Part shown: in pieces, positions 48,788 to 56,514 of the stretch
Position numbering within the stretch: position 1 is the stretch's first letter
Layout: each line of letters starts with the position of its first letter
Assembly (NCBI RefSeq): GCF_003762835.1
Contig: NZ_RJWA01000003.1
Span: forward strand, 1-64,000
DNA: 64,000 nucleotides
Source: Micromonospora sp. HM5-17
GTDB lineage: Bacteria; Actinomycetota; Actinomycetes; Mycobacteriales; Micromonosporaceae
Reading direction: 5' to 3'
Program-made: the position numbers and the translations under genes
The notes under the pieces: model-generated
What the model saw: the letters and a program-made list of their open reading frames with translations, nothing else
Told to the model about the DNA's origin: nothing
Databases searched by the model: none

Positions 48788-50787
48788 TGACCGACCGGAG
48801 CTCGGGGCCGGCGGGGTCGGGCCAGACGTCGAACCGCATCACGGATGGAGTGTTCTTCGGGGCGGTAATCCAAGGCCGGGATATCCAGGTGATGTTGCCG
48901 GCCGAGGTCACCCCGGCGATGACCGGCATGCCCGCCCCGGCGAGGGTGTTCACCGGCCGTGACGACTAGGTCGAGGCGCTGCTCAAAGGACTGGCGCCAG
49001 AGGGCGAGGGCGGGGCGGTGCTGGTGTCGGCGGTGGCCGGCATGGCCGGGATCGGCAAGACCGAACTGGTGCTACAGGCCGCCAGTCGTGCCTTGCGGAC
49101 GCCGGGCTGGTTTCCCGGTGGGGTGCTGTTCGTCGACCTGTTCGGCTACGACTCCGACCGGCGGCTGTCCGCCGCCGACGCCCTGCTCGGCTGGTTGCAG
49201 GCCATCGGCATCCCGGGCGAGCACATCCCAGCCGGCGAGCAGGATCGGGCTCGGCTGTGGCGCAGCGTCCTGACCGCGTACGTCCGGCAGGGCCGCCGCC
49301 TGCTGCTGATCATCGACAACGCCGCCGACACCACCCAGGTCACTCCGCTGCTGCCCGCCGATGCCGACATCCCGGTCCTGATCACCTCCCGGCACACCCT
49401 GGACATCGACGCCCGCCTGCACGATCTCAACTATCTCGACACCGATGCGGCCATCGACCTGATCACCAAGGTCGTCGCGCTGCGCCGTGGCGACGACACC
49501 CGGATGGGTGCCCCGGACCACCGAGCGGCAATCGCGGACCTGGTCAACCTGTGCGCCGGCCTGCCGTTGGCGTTGCGGATCGTCGCCGCGTTGCTGGCCG
49601 ACCGCCCACAACCTGCCGCACTGGCCACCCTGCTCCGCGACACCCGCCACCGACTCGATCGACTCGTCCGACGGGAGACCACCGGCGAACTCGCCGTGCG
49701 GGCCGCGTTCGACCTGTCTTACCGACACCTGACCCCGCAACAGGCTCGAATGTTCCGACTGCTGCCGATCAACCCCGGCCCGGACATCGGTACCACCGCC
49801 GCTGCCCGGCTCGCCGACCTACCCGCCGACGAGGCCACCATCCTGCTGCAGGACCTGCACCGAGCCCACCTCATCGACGAACCCGCCACCGACCGGTGGC
49901 GCATGCACGACCTCATCCGCCTATACGCCGCCAGCCAACCAGCCGACACCCCGGACGAGGCAGACGCCACCCGGCAGCGGCTGTCCACCTACTACCAGGA
50001 CACCGCCTACGCCGCGATTACCCACCTGGACCCGACCGTTAAGACCGACACCACTGTCTTCGAGACCCGCGAAGGAGCCCTGGCCTGGCTCGACACCGAA
50101 CACGCCAACCTGATCTCCGCCTGCACCACCAGTACCGACCTCGCGTTTACCATCGCCGACTATCTCGACTTTCGCCGCTATTTCGATGACTTGATCACCA
50201 TAACCACCCTCGCCGCCGACATCTACCGGCAGGCCGGCGACCGACACCGCGTAGGACGGGCGTTGAACCATCTCGGCTCTGCCCTGCGTCAGGTGGGTCG
50301 GGTTGACGAGGCGATTGCCGCCCACATTGAGGCTGCTGAGATCTACTGTGAGCTCGGGGATCGGCGCGGCGAAAGTGCAGCGCTGAACAATCTCGGTGTC
50401 GCTCTGGCCGGGATGCGTCGGTTTGACAAGGCGATTACCGTCCATACTCGCGACCTAAAGATTTGTCGTGAGCTCGGGGATCGGCACGGCGAAGGTACGG
50501 CGCTGAACAATCTCGGTGTCGCTCTGATCGGAGTGCGTCGGTTTGACAGGGCGAGTACCGCTCACCTTGAGGCTGTCAAAATCTACCGTGAGCTTGATGA
50601 CCGATACCACGAAGGCGCGGCGTTGGCCTACCTCGGTGTCGTCCTGCTCGGGCTGGGCCGGTTAGACAAGGCTCGTGAGTTGTGGAACCAGGCCGTCCAG
50701 GCATTCGCGGACGCCGGTGATACGGCGAGTGCGGAGGGGGTTCGCCAGTGGATGGACGAGCCGTCGCCAGAGGCTATGGATGGCTAG
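48787..50787 (+). pseudogene. NLR-like NB-ARC/TPR ATPase with N-terminal amyloid-like motif, split by one in-frame TAG
   Basis: 666 codons if read through. Residues 16-33 (NRITDGVFFGAVIQGRDI) match the two motifs of the upstream membrane protein. A short linker with FTGRDD leads to TAG at codon 61 (48967-48969), then VEALLKGL. The same frame continues with an NB-ARC ATPase: Walker A SAVAGMAGIGKTELVLQAAS, Walker B RRLLLIIDNAADT, sensor PVLITSRH, GLPLALRI, winged-helix RMHDLIRLYAASQ. Four TPR-type repeats of about 40 residues end the protein. GRDD-stop-V fits an ancestral GRDDEV, so GAG to TAG is one base change. A GTG at 49018 could restart translation, but such a product would lack the motif. 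Start ATG 48787 has AGGAG nine bases upstream and overlaps the previous stop. Confidence 0.8.
50281..50700 (+). repeat. 120-bp direct repeats encoding TPR units
   Basis: Within the NB-ARC/TPR gene the stretch starting 50341 recurs at 50461 with a 120-base period (GAGCTCGGGGATCGGC and CTGAACAATCTCGGTGTC are shared word for word). Flanking units at about 50281 and 50581 are more diverged. Confidence 0.8.
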
Positions 50788-50821
50788 CTACTAGATCTAG
50801 GCCCGGTGGTTATGAGTGTCG

Positions 50822-50878
50822 GCTGGGCGCATAGGACTACGTGCACCCCCGAACCGCACGTCGCCCCACGCGCCCAGC
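50822..50878. terminator. Nested hairpin after the NLR-like gene
   Basis: Outer stem GCTGGGCGC/GCGCCCAGC (9 bp, 50822-50830 with 50870-50878) encloses an inner ACGTGC/GCACGT stem. Probably the operon terminator. The remaining bases to 51002 hold a CTAGATCTAG palindrome and a run of CTGCCC units, nothing more. Confidence 0.55.
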
Positions 50879-51002
50879 TAGATCAATCTTGCGTCGGCAG
50901 TGCGACAGCCAGGAACGCCCTGCCCCTGCCCCTGCCCCGGTCCTCGGGCGAGCACCAGCGGTGCCGCAGCCGGTTCGAAGCGCCAGGGACACGACGGCCG
51001 CC

Positions 51003-51428
51003 TCATGCGCCGGCCGCCACGTGGGTGTTCTGGTTGGCGGTCAGCCGCCACTGACCGTCCTCCTTGGACATCACGTACATCGGGGTGCCCTCGCCCTCCT
51101 CGGTCACCAGCTCACCCTCCGGGGAGAAGTAGCGCTGGCGGACCTTCACCGCGGCCACGTCCGGCCGGATGAAGAGCACGTGCACCACCTCGTACGACGG
51201 GACGAGGCCCTTCATCGCGCCGGGCAGAACCTGCTTGGTGAACTCGGCGATCGCGTCTCGGCCGACGAGGAGCCTGCCGGCCCCGGTGGTCCAGATGGCG
51301 TCCTCGCGGAACAGCGAGACGAACTCGTCGACCAGTTCGTTGCGCTGCGCGTGTTCCAGGACGGCGACGACGTGTTTGATCGCGTCGATCTCCGCTTGCC
51401 GGTCGGGTGTCGCTGTCGTTGTTGTCAT
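51003..51428 (-). CDS. SgcJ/EcaC-type SnoaL-like protein
   Basis: A 141-residue NTF2/SnoaL-fold protein of the SgcJ/EcaC group, small alpha-beta barrels often annotated as oxidoreductases in enediyne and other clusters but of mixed function. Typical segments: AIKHVVAVLEHAQRNELVDE, FVSLFREDAIWTTGAGRLLV, VSYEVVHVLFIRPDVAAVKV-like strand and the ending SKEDGQWRLTANQNTHVA. Start: ATG 51428 (MTTTTATPDRQAE); another ATG seven codons upstream is less likely. Isolated, with no biosynthetic cluster around it, so it may be a stress- or ligand-binding protein. It diverges from the TOPRIM gene. Confidence 0.8.
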   Translation of the reverse strand: MTTTTATPDRQAEIDAIKHVVAVLEHAQRNELVDEFVSLFREDAIWTTGAGRLLVGRDAIAEFTKQVLPGAMKGLVPSYEVVHVLFIRPDVAAVKVRQRYFSPEGELVTEEGEGTPMYVMSKEDGQWRLTANQNTHVAAGA

Positions 51429-51605
51429 GACGACATGATGCATCCTCAACCATACTTGAGATCGATGGCGGTGTGATGGAGGTCTTACTCAGCCGACCGG
51501 CGGCCGGACCGGGCCTTAACCGCTGGCCAACCGCCCGGCGCGTCGCCGACGATGGGCGCTGATGGTCGCCACCGACCGGCCCGACCACCTGACCAGGGGA
51601 GCAGC

Positions 51606-52271
51606 ATGAACGTCGCGGAACGCCGTGAGCTTGCCCGCCGGGTGCTCGCCGGCTATGACAGCGGCATCGACGCCTCGACCCGGGCGATGACCCGCGCACT
51701 GGCGAAGCTCGACAACGCCGCGACCGTGGTGCTCGTCGAGGGCATCAGCGACCAGATCGCCCTGGAGACCGCCGCCGCCTGCCGGGGCCGGGATCTCGCG
51801 GCGGAGCGGGTGGTGATCGTACCGATCGGTGGCGCGCACGCCATCGGCCGCTTCCTGACCCGGATGGGTTCGCTCGGCGCCCGGGTGCGGCTCGCCGGTC
51901 TGTGCGACCTGCACGAGGCGGAGCTGTTCCGGCGCGGGCTGGTCGCGGCTGGCGTCGGTTCCCCACGCACCCACGCCGAGCTGGCGGACCTCGGGTTTTT
52001 CGTCTGCGTCAGGGATCTGGAAGACGAGCTGATCCGCGCGGTGGGAATCGCGGGCGTCGAAGCGGTCCTGGCCACGCAGGGCGACCTCGGGTCGTTCCGT
52101 ACGTTGCAGCGCCAACCCGCGTGGCGCGGCCAGCAGCCCGAGGCGCAGTTGCGGCGGTTCATGGGCAGCGGCTCGCGGCGCAAGCTGCGCTACGCGCGGC
52201 TGCTCGTCGAGGCGTCGATCGGCCGGAACACCCTGCCCCGGCCGATCGACGCGCTGCTCAGCGCCGTCTGA
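51606..52271 (+). CDS. TOPRIM-domain protein (OLD-type, stand-alone)
   Basis: A 221-residue protein with a TOPRIM core: VVLVEGISDQIALETAAACR carries the catalytic-type Glu45, and GARVRLAGLCDLHEAELFRR has Asp101, with His103 where a second Asp is usual. In the family TOPRIM domains act as metal-dependent nucleases or nucleotidyl transferases, usually fused to an ABC-type ATPase in OLD nucleases. Here the ATPase is absent, a layout common in actinobacteria. Remaining segments: FFVCVRDLEDELIRAVGIAG, LGSFRTLQRQPAWRGQQPEA and a basic KLRYARLLVEA. Start: ATG 51606 with GGGGAG upstream. Function unknown; DNA or RNA processing is possible. Confidence 0.8.
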   Translation: MNVAERRELARRVLAGYDSGIDASTRAMTRALAKLDNAATVVLVEGISDQIALETAAACRGRDLAAERVVIVPIGGAHAIGRFLTRMGSLGARVRLAGLCDLHEAELFRRGLVAAGVGSPRTHAELADLGFFVCVRDLEDELIRAVGIAGVEAVLATQGDLGSFRTLQRQPAWRGQQPEAQLRRFMGSGSRRKLRYARLLVEASIGRNTLPRPIDALLSAV

Positions 52272-52302
52272 CCCACCGCGCGCCATCCCGGCCGAGGTAC
52301 CG

Positions 52303-52579
52303 GTGCTGACGAATCCGCCGCTGCGGTTCCGGATGGGGGTACAGGCGCTGCTGCGCGGCGATTCCTCGGCGTACGTCCGGATCCGACGGCTGCACGCCGC
52401 GCAACTGGACCTCGCGTTCGCCCGGTGGCGCCGTGAGCGGGGCGACCCGCAGTCGCCGGAGTGCGACCGAGGCGCTGCGGCAGCGGATTCGGCAGCTCAC
52501 GACAGGCGCGATCCCGGCGTCGGGGGCGCCCGCCGCCCGCCCGGATGGTGATCTGGCCGACGCCGCGCGATCCATGTGA
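52303..52579 (+). pseudogene. Possible small gene with an internal frameshift
   Basis: The first frame (52303 onward) reads GTG-like LTNPPLRFRMGVQALLRGDS, AYVRIRRLHAAQLDLAFARW, ERGDP, then becomes unnatural. From about 52450 a second frame carries EALRQRIRQLTTGAIPASGA and ends at TGA 52577-52579, just before the LppU-like gene. Together they would make a plausible 90-residue helical protein with one +1 shift. It could equally be chance coding-like sequence. No homologue is recognised. Confidence 0.25.
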
Positions 52580-52589
52580 CACTCGTTTG

Positions 52590-53315
52590 GTGACGCTGCC
52601 TCCGCCGCCGGACATGCCCGGCAGCCCCGGGATGACACCACCGGGACCTGGTGCGGCCGCGCCGCCATCAGCGCCGCCGAAGTCGAAGACACCCCTCGTC
52701 ATCGGTGTCATCGCCGGGGTGGTGGCGCTGTGCCTGCTCGGCACCTGCGTGGTCGCGGCGGCGGCACTGGTCATCTCCAAGAGGGCGACCAGCGGTTCGC
52801 AGAACTCCGTCGCGACCGGCCCCACCCTGATCCCGACGCGGACGTCGACGCCCGCCGGCCTCGGCGAGGACCCGGACTTCCCGCCGGAGGACGACGACTC
52901 GACGTCCGAGCCAACTCCGCCACCTCCACCGGCAAAGAACGGGCAGTGCATCGTCGTCAGCGAGGACGGGGACTTCCTGGGAATCGGCAACTGCAACGGA
53001 TCCCGGGGCACCTATCGGGTGGTGTCGGTGGACTACAGCCAGGGCGAGTGCGCCGACCCCGAATCCCCGTACATCACGGTGGACGGTTATCGGCTGTGCC
53101 TGGAGCTGCACCTCGTCCGCTTCTACTGCTACAAGTTTCCGAAGGGAGACGGCTGGGTCGTCGGCGCGCCGAAGTGCAAGGCGAAGGGCACGGTGCACAT
53201 CATCGACATCGTCCCCGGGGCGTCCAACGACGCGCAGTGCACCCGCGACTACCAGTGGAACCGCTGGTACCGATTCACGCACCCGACCGTCGTCTACTGT
53301 GTCATGCAGTATTAG
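52590..53315 (+). CDS. LppU/SCO3897-like membrane-anchored protein
   Basis: A 241-residue exported protein. A Pro/Gly-rich head precedes one membrane helix (IGVIAGVVALCLLGTCVVAA), then a Pro/Thr/Asp-rich spacer and an extracytoplasmic domain of about 120 residues. The latter has paired Cys (GQCIVVSEDGDFLGIGNCNG, YCYKFPKGDGWVVGAPKCKA, CTRDYQWNRWYRFTHP). This arrangement matches actinobacterial LppU/SCO3897-type proteins of unknown function. Start: GTG 52590 (VTLPPPPDMPG); an ATG at 52614 is possible. No operon partner is certain; the DUF2510 gene follows after 125 bases. Confidence 0.75.
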   Translation: MTLPPPPDMPGSPGMTPPGPGAAAPPSAPPKSKTPLVIGVIAGVVALCLLGTCVVAAAALVISKRATSGSQNSVATGPTLIPTRTSTPAGLGEDPDFPPEDDDSTSEPTPPPPPAKNGQCIVVSEDGDFLGIGNCNGSRGTYRVVSVDYSQGECADPESPYITVDGYRLCLELHLVRFYCYKFPKGDGWVVGAPKCKAKGTVHIIDIVPGASNDAQCTRDYQWNRWYRFTHPTVVYCVMQY

Positions 53316-53440
53316 CGGGCGGTTCACCGTCAGCACCAGGCCGTCGGCACCGGGGCGTCAGCCAAGCCGGCTCCGGCCGATGAACCAGATCAATCCCGGT
53401 GGTGGCCGGGTCCCGTCGGCGTGTGGCACGGTTGTCTTCT

Positions 53441-54229
53441 GTGCAGGTGGGTGAGCAGGGCTCGGTAGGCGGGACGGCGCCCGGCTGGTACCCGGATCCC
53501 TCCGGTCGGTACGTCTCGCGGTGGTACGACGGTCGACAGTGGACGCCGCAGGCGCTTGACGTACGGCAGCGGCCGGTGTTCGACCCGCTGCCGGGGCAGA
53601 CCGGCGCGGTCCCTGGCTTCCCGTCCGTACCGGCCACCGGCCCGGCGCCGGGTGGCGCTCCCGGTTCGGGCAGCGGAGCCGTACCGGCGGGCGCGGCATC
53701 CGCGCCGGTCGCGCCGGTGCCGGTCGGGGCGCTCGTGTTCCGGTGCCTGGTTCTCGGCGTCGCGGCGGTGCTGTTCCTCTTCGGGTTCGTCGTGCTGCCG
53801 TACGCCGGGGTGGACACCCCGCCCCGCGACTTCAGCTACGCGCCGACCCGCTACCTTGAACTCGGCCCCTGGCTCAGGGCCTACGACACGGGAATGAGCG
53901 GCTGGGGACGGCTCTACTCCGGCGGCCTCGCACCGCTGCTCGCGGCGGCCATCTGGGTGGTCGTGGTGGTGTCGGTTCTGCTGGTGGCGTTGGTGCCGGC
54001 GTACCGTGCCCGGCCGCCGTGGTGGCCGGTGCTGGTCTTCGTCGCCGTGATGCTCGGCGCCCTCGCGGTGATGATCGGTTCGCCGGTCAACGGCACCGTC
54101 ATGCTGCAGACGGAGAGCGGCTACCTGGTGGTGCTCATCGGTCACCTCCTGCTGGCGGTCGCGTGTCCACTGACGGGCCGGAAGCAGCGCCGGAGCAGGA
54201 CCTCGACCGCGGTGCCGGGGCCCTGCTGA
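53441..54229 (+). CDS. DUF2510-domain membrane protein
   Basis: A 262-residue protein. The N-terminal DUF2510 module (GTAPGWYPDPSGRYVSRWYD, then GRQWTPQAL) is a short Trp-rich domain common at the cytoplasmic end of actinobacterial membrane proteins. A Pro/Gly/Ala linker and four membrane helices follow (LVLGVAAVLFLFGFVVLPYA, LLAAAIWVVVVVSVLLVALV, VLVFVAVMLGALAVMIGSPV, YLVVLIGHLLLAVACPL). Start: GTG 53441; GTG 53447 is close. Function unknown. It is convergent with the lipoprotein gene, the two stops being one base apart. Confidence 0.78.
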   Translation: MQVGEQGSVGGTAPGWYPDPSGRYVSRWYDGRQWTPQALDVRQRPVFDPLPGQTGAVPGFPSVPATGPAPGGAPGSGSGAVPAGAASAPVAPVPVGALVFRCLVLGVAAVLFLFGFVVLPYAGVDTPPRDFSYAPTRYLELGPWLRAYDTGMSGWGRLYSGGLAPLLAAAIWVVVVVSVLLVALVPAYRARPPWWPVLVFVAVMLGALAVMIGSPVNGTVMLQTESGYLVVLIGHLLLAVACPLTGRKQRRSRTSTAVPGPC

Positions 54230-54230
54230 G

Positions 54231-54734
54231 CTAGTCCGCGGGGCGCAGCGCGATGACCGCCGTGGACCCCTCGGTGGCGACCACTCTCACGGCGAGGCTC
54301 TGCGTGGCGCTCGGCCCGGTCAACTCGCCCGAGTACGGGGGTTCAAGAAGCTTCAGGGATCCGCTCCCGCCCTCCGGATCGGTGTACCGCCAGGTCGAGT
54401 CGGCGGGGTCGAAGGAAAACGTCGTGAAGCCGAACCTGGGGTCGAGTGGGATGGTCACCCGCCTGGTCACCAGGATCTCGCAGCTTCCGTCGTAGCAGGC
54501 GCGGACGTTCGTCCCGTCGGCGGCCTCCGGAAGCCCGGTCCCCGGAAGCCCGGTCGCCGGCCCGGTCTCGGGCGTGGCGCCGAGCGACGTACCGGGGACG
54601 GCGCTGGGCGGGCTGCCCTGGGGCGAGTCGTCCGACCCGCCACATCCGGCGGTGGCGAGTGACAGGAACAGCGCGCCGGACGCGGTCATCGCGATCCGGG
54701 TACGCCACGCGGTCGGATACATCGTCGTCGTCAT
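54231..54734 (-). CDS. Small putative lipoprotein
   Basis: A 167-residue protein. The signal-like start (RIAMTASGALFLSLATAGCG) has a Cys after a hydrophobic core; the box ATAGC is not a perfect lipobox, so lipidation is likely but not certain. A Gly/Pro/Ser spacer and a beta-rich domain with a Cys pair (VRACYDGSCEILVTRRVTIP) follow. Start: ATG 54734 with AGAGGTGGG upstream. It follows the 499-residue membrane protein gene by 43 bases on the same strand, so the two probably form an operon. Function unknown. Confidence 0.7.
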   Translation of the reverse strand: MTTTMYPTAWRTRIAMTASGALFLSLATAGCGGSDDSPQGSPPSAVPGTSLGATPETGPATGLPGTGLPEAADGTNVRACYDGSCEILVTRRVTIPLDPRFGFTTFSFDPADSTWRYTDPEGGSGSLKLLEPPYSGELTGPSATQSLAVRVVATEGSTAVIALRPAD

Positions 54735-54777
54735 TCGTCGTCCCACCTCTGGGATGTCGGATAGCCGGCGGTTGAGG

Positions 54778-56277
54778 TCACCTGAACAGTGGCCCGAAGG
54801 CGTCGCGTACGTCGGAGGTCGACGGGTTGACGTACACCTCCGACGGCGGACCGATGTCGGCGAGATCGGCGAGCGTCTCGTACTTCAGGACCCGGGGACA
54901 GCTGGCGCCGCGCACGTGCACCTTGACGCTCCTGACGAGCTTTCCCGTGCGTACCTCATAGACGCGGACCGGAATCGTCACCTTTCGAAACGTCACGAAG
55001 CTGTAGCCCTGGGGAAGAAAGTTGTTCTCGTACGGGCAGGTCTTCACCCGGGCGCCGAACGTGGTCTTGCCGGCGCAGATCACCAGGGTGGCCTTGGTGA
55101 CATCGCGGACGAGCCAGCCGGAGGGCAGCCTGCGCCGGTAGTTGTAGCTGTTGTGCTCTGCGTCCAGCTCCGGCCCGTACAGCAGCGCGCGGTTCACCCT
55201 GCCGCGTCGGTAGGGGGCCGCGCCGCTGTACGGCGCGGGCTTGTCGCAGTAGCTGGGCAGCATGTCAGCGTACGCGTCGTCCAGAAGGTCGCGGACGGTC
55301 GCCAGCTCGATCGCCAGCGTGGCCTGCCTGACGTTGTCTCTGGCCTTCGCGGCGAGCTCATGGTCGGGGTACTGGTCGAGCAGGTGCTGGTACCGCTCGC
55401 GTGCCTGATGCCAGTTTGCGACCTGACTCTCCTTGTCGGCTGCGACGAGCGCCTGCGCCCGGTACGTGTCAGCACAACCGACGATCGCCGCCGGGGCGAT
55501 CCGCAGAACGACATCGGCGACCCGGTTCGCCACGTCGCCGTCGAACCGCTGGTGGCCGCCGAGCCAGTCGGTGACCGCCGCGGTCTGGCAGGCGTCCCCG
55601 CTGGGCAGCCCGGCGATGAACCCGTCCAGGACCCGGTCGACGACTCTCTCGTGGCCGGGTGTCTCGGCGAGGACCGCGGAGAGAGCGCGGAAGCCGGCGT
55701 CCAGGGCCTCGAGGTCGCCGGTCAGCCCCGTGTCGAGGTCCGCAGCGGCCCTGGCCGACAGGGCACACGCCCGGACGGTGTCGTCGCCACGGGGAGCGAG
55801 GGGAGCCGCCACGCGATGGCTGGCCGACAGTCTCGCCAGCGCGGCGAGTGCCTGGGGGCAGTCCCCGTCGCGGCGGGCTTCGGCGACGTCGTGGGTGATG
55901 CGTTCGGCGTCGAACCGGAGGACGGCGACGACGAGCAGCACCGGTACCGTGACGCCGAGCGCGGCGAGCCGTTGCTCCCGTATCCGGCGGGGTTGCATCG
56001 ACCGCGGGCCGGTCTGCGCCAGGTACCAGCCGTGTACCGTGACCACCGCCCACCACAGGAGTACGGCCACCACGAACCACACCGACGGCGCGGCCGAGGC
56101 GAGGACGGCGACGAGTACGACCGTGACGAGTCCGCTGCCGAGGGCGAGCCTCCACCGCTGGAGCAGGACGTACCCGGCGCCGAGCAGGGATGCGTTGCCC
56201 AGCGCGACGGCCAGCGGGTCGACGCGGACGGCGGTGAGGTCCGCTGCGGGCGCGGCTTGGGTTGGTCTGTCCATCAT
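54778..56277 (-). CDS. Membrane protein with large Cys-containing extracytoplasmic part
   Basis: A 499-residue protein of unknown function. Three membrane helices in the first 150 residues (ALGSGLVTVVLVAVLASAAP, WFVVAVLLWWAVVTVHGWYL, LGVTVPVLLVVAVLRF) are followed by about 190 residues of short helices like degenerate TPR units (CPQALAALARLSASHRVAAP, HQARERYQHLLDQYPDHELA), then a beta domain with several Cys. Start: ATG 56277 with AAAGGCGG upstream; the frame is open to a GTG at 56334, which lies 5-6 bases after the start predicted from a -10 TAGAGT (56347-56352, minus strand), so that longer form is also credible. Neighbouring lipoprotein probably co-expressed. Confidence 0.7.
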   Translation of the reverse strand: MMDRPTQAAPAADLTAVRVDPLAVALGNASLLGAGYVLLQRWRLALGSGLVTVVLVAVLASAAPSVWFVVAVLLWWAVVTVHGWYLAQTGPRSMQPRRIREQRLAALGVTVPVLLVVAVLRFDAERITHDVAEARRDGDCPQALAALARLSASHRVAAPLAPRGDDTVRACALSARAAADLDTGLTGDLEALDAGFRALSAVLAETPGHERVVDRVLDGFIAGLPSGDACQTAAVTDWLGGHQRFDGDVANRVADVVLRIAPAAIVGCADTYRAQALVAADKESQVANWHQARERYQHLLDQYPDHELAAKARDNVRQATLAIELATVRDLLDDAYADMLPSYCDKPAPYSGAAPYRRGRVNRALLYGPELDAEHNSYNYRRRLPSGWLVRDVTKATLVICAGKTTFGARVKTCPYENNFLPQGYSFVTFRKVTIPVRVYEVRTGKLVRSVKVHVRGASCPRVLKYETLADLADIGPPSEVYVNPSTSDVRDAFGPLFR

Positions 56278-56514
56278 GGCCACCGCCTTTCGGAGCGGGC
56301 CGGGGCGGGCAACAGGGACATTATCGTCGCTCACCGATTTGTCCGTACTCTAACGCCAATGGCCCTGACGGAGTGGGTCCGAAACCGGGGGAGTCCTGTC
56401 CCATCGCGCTGTCCGCTGACGGTCTGGCACGTACGGCACCGCCGATATCCGTTAGCCGACAGTACGGGTCCGGAGCGTCCCGATAGTCTGGCCTGTCCGC
56501 CGCCCGGCGATGGA

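Noticed and set aside
48961-48975. TAG as a recoded (pyrrolysine) or read-through codon
   Set aside because: Micromonosporaceae are not known to use pyrrolysine, and no context element is visible. A nonsense change or read error is simpler.
50940-51000. tRNA-like T-loop string (GGTTCGAA) that might mark an att site of an island
   Set aside because: The surrounding bases do not fold into a T-arm and acceptor stem, and no integrase gene or second copy was seen.
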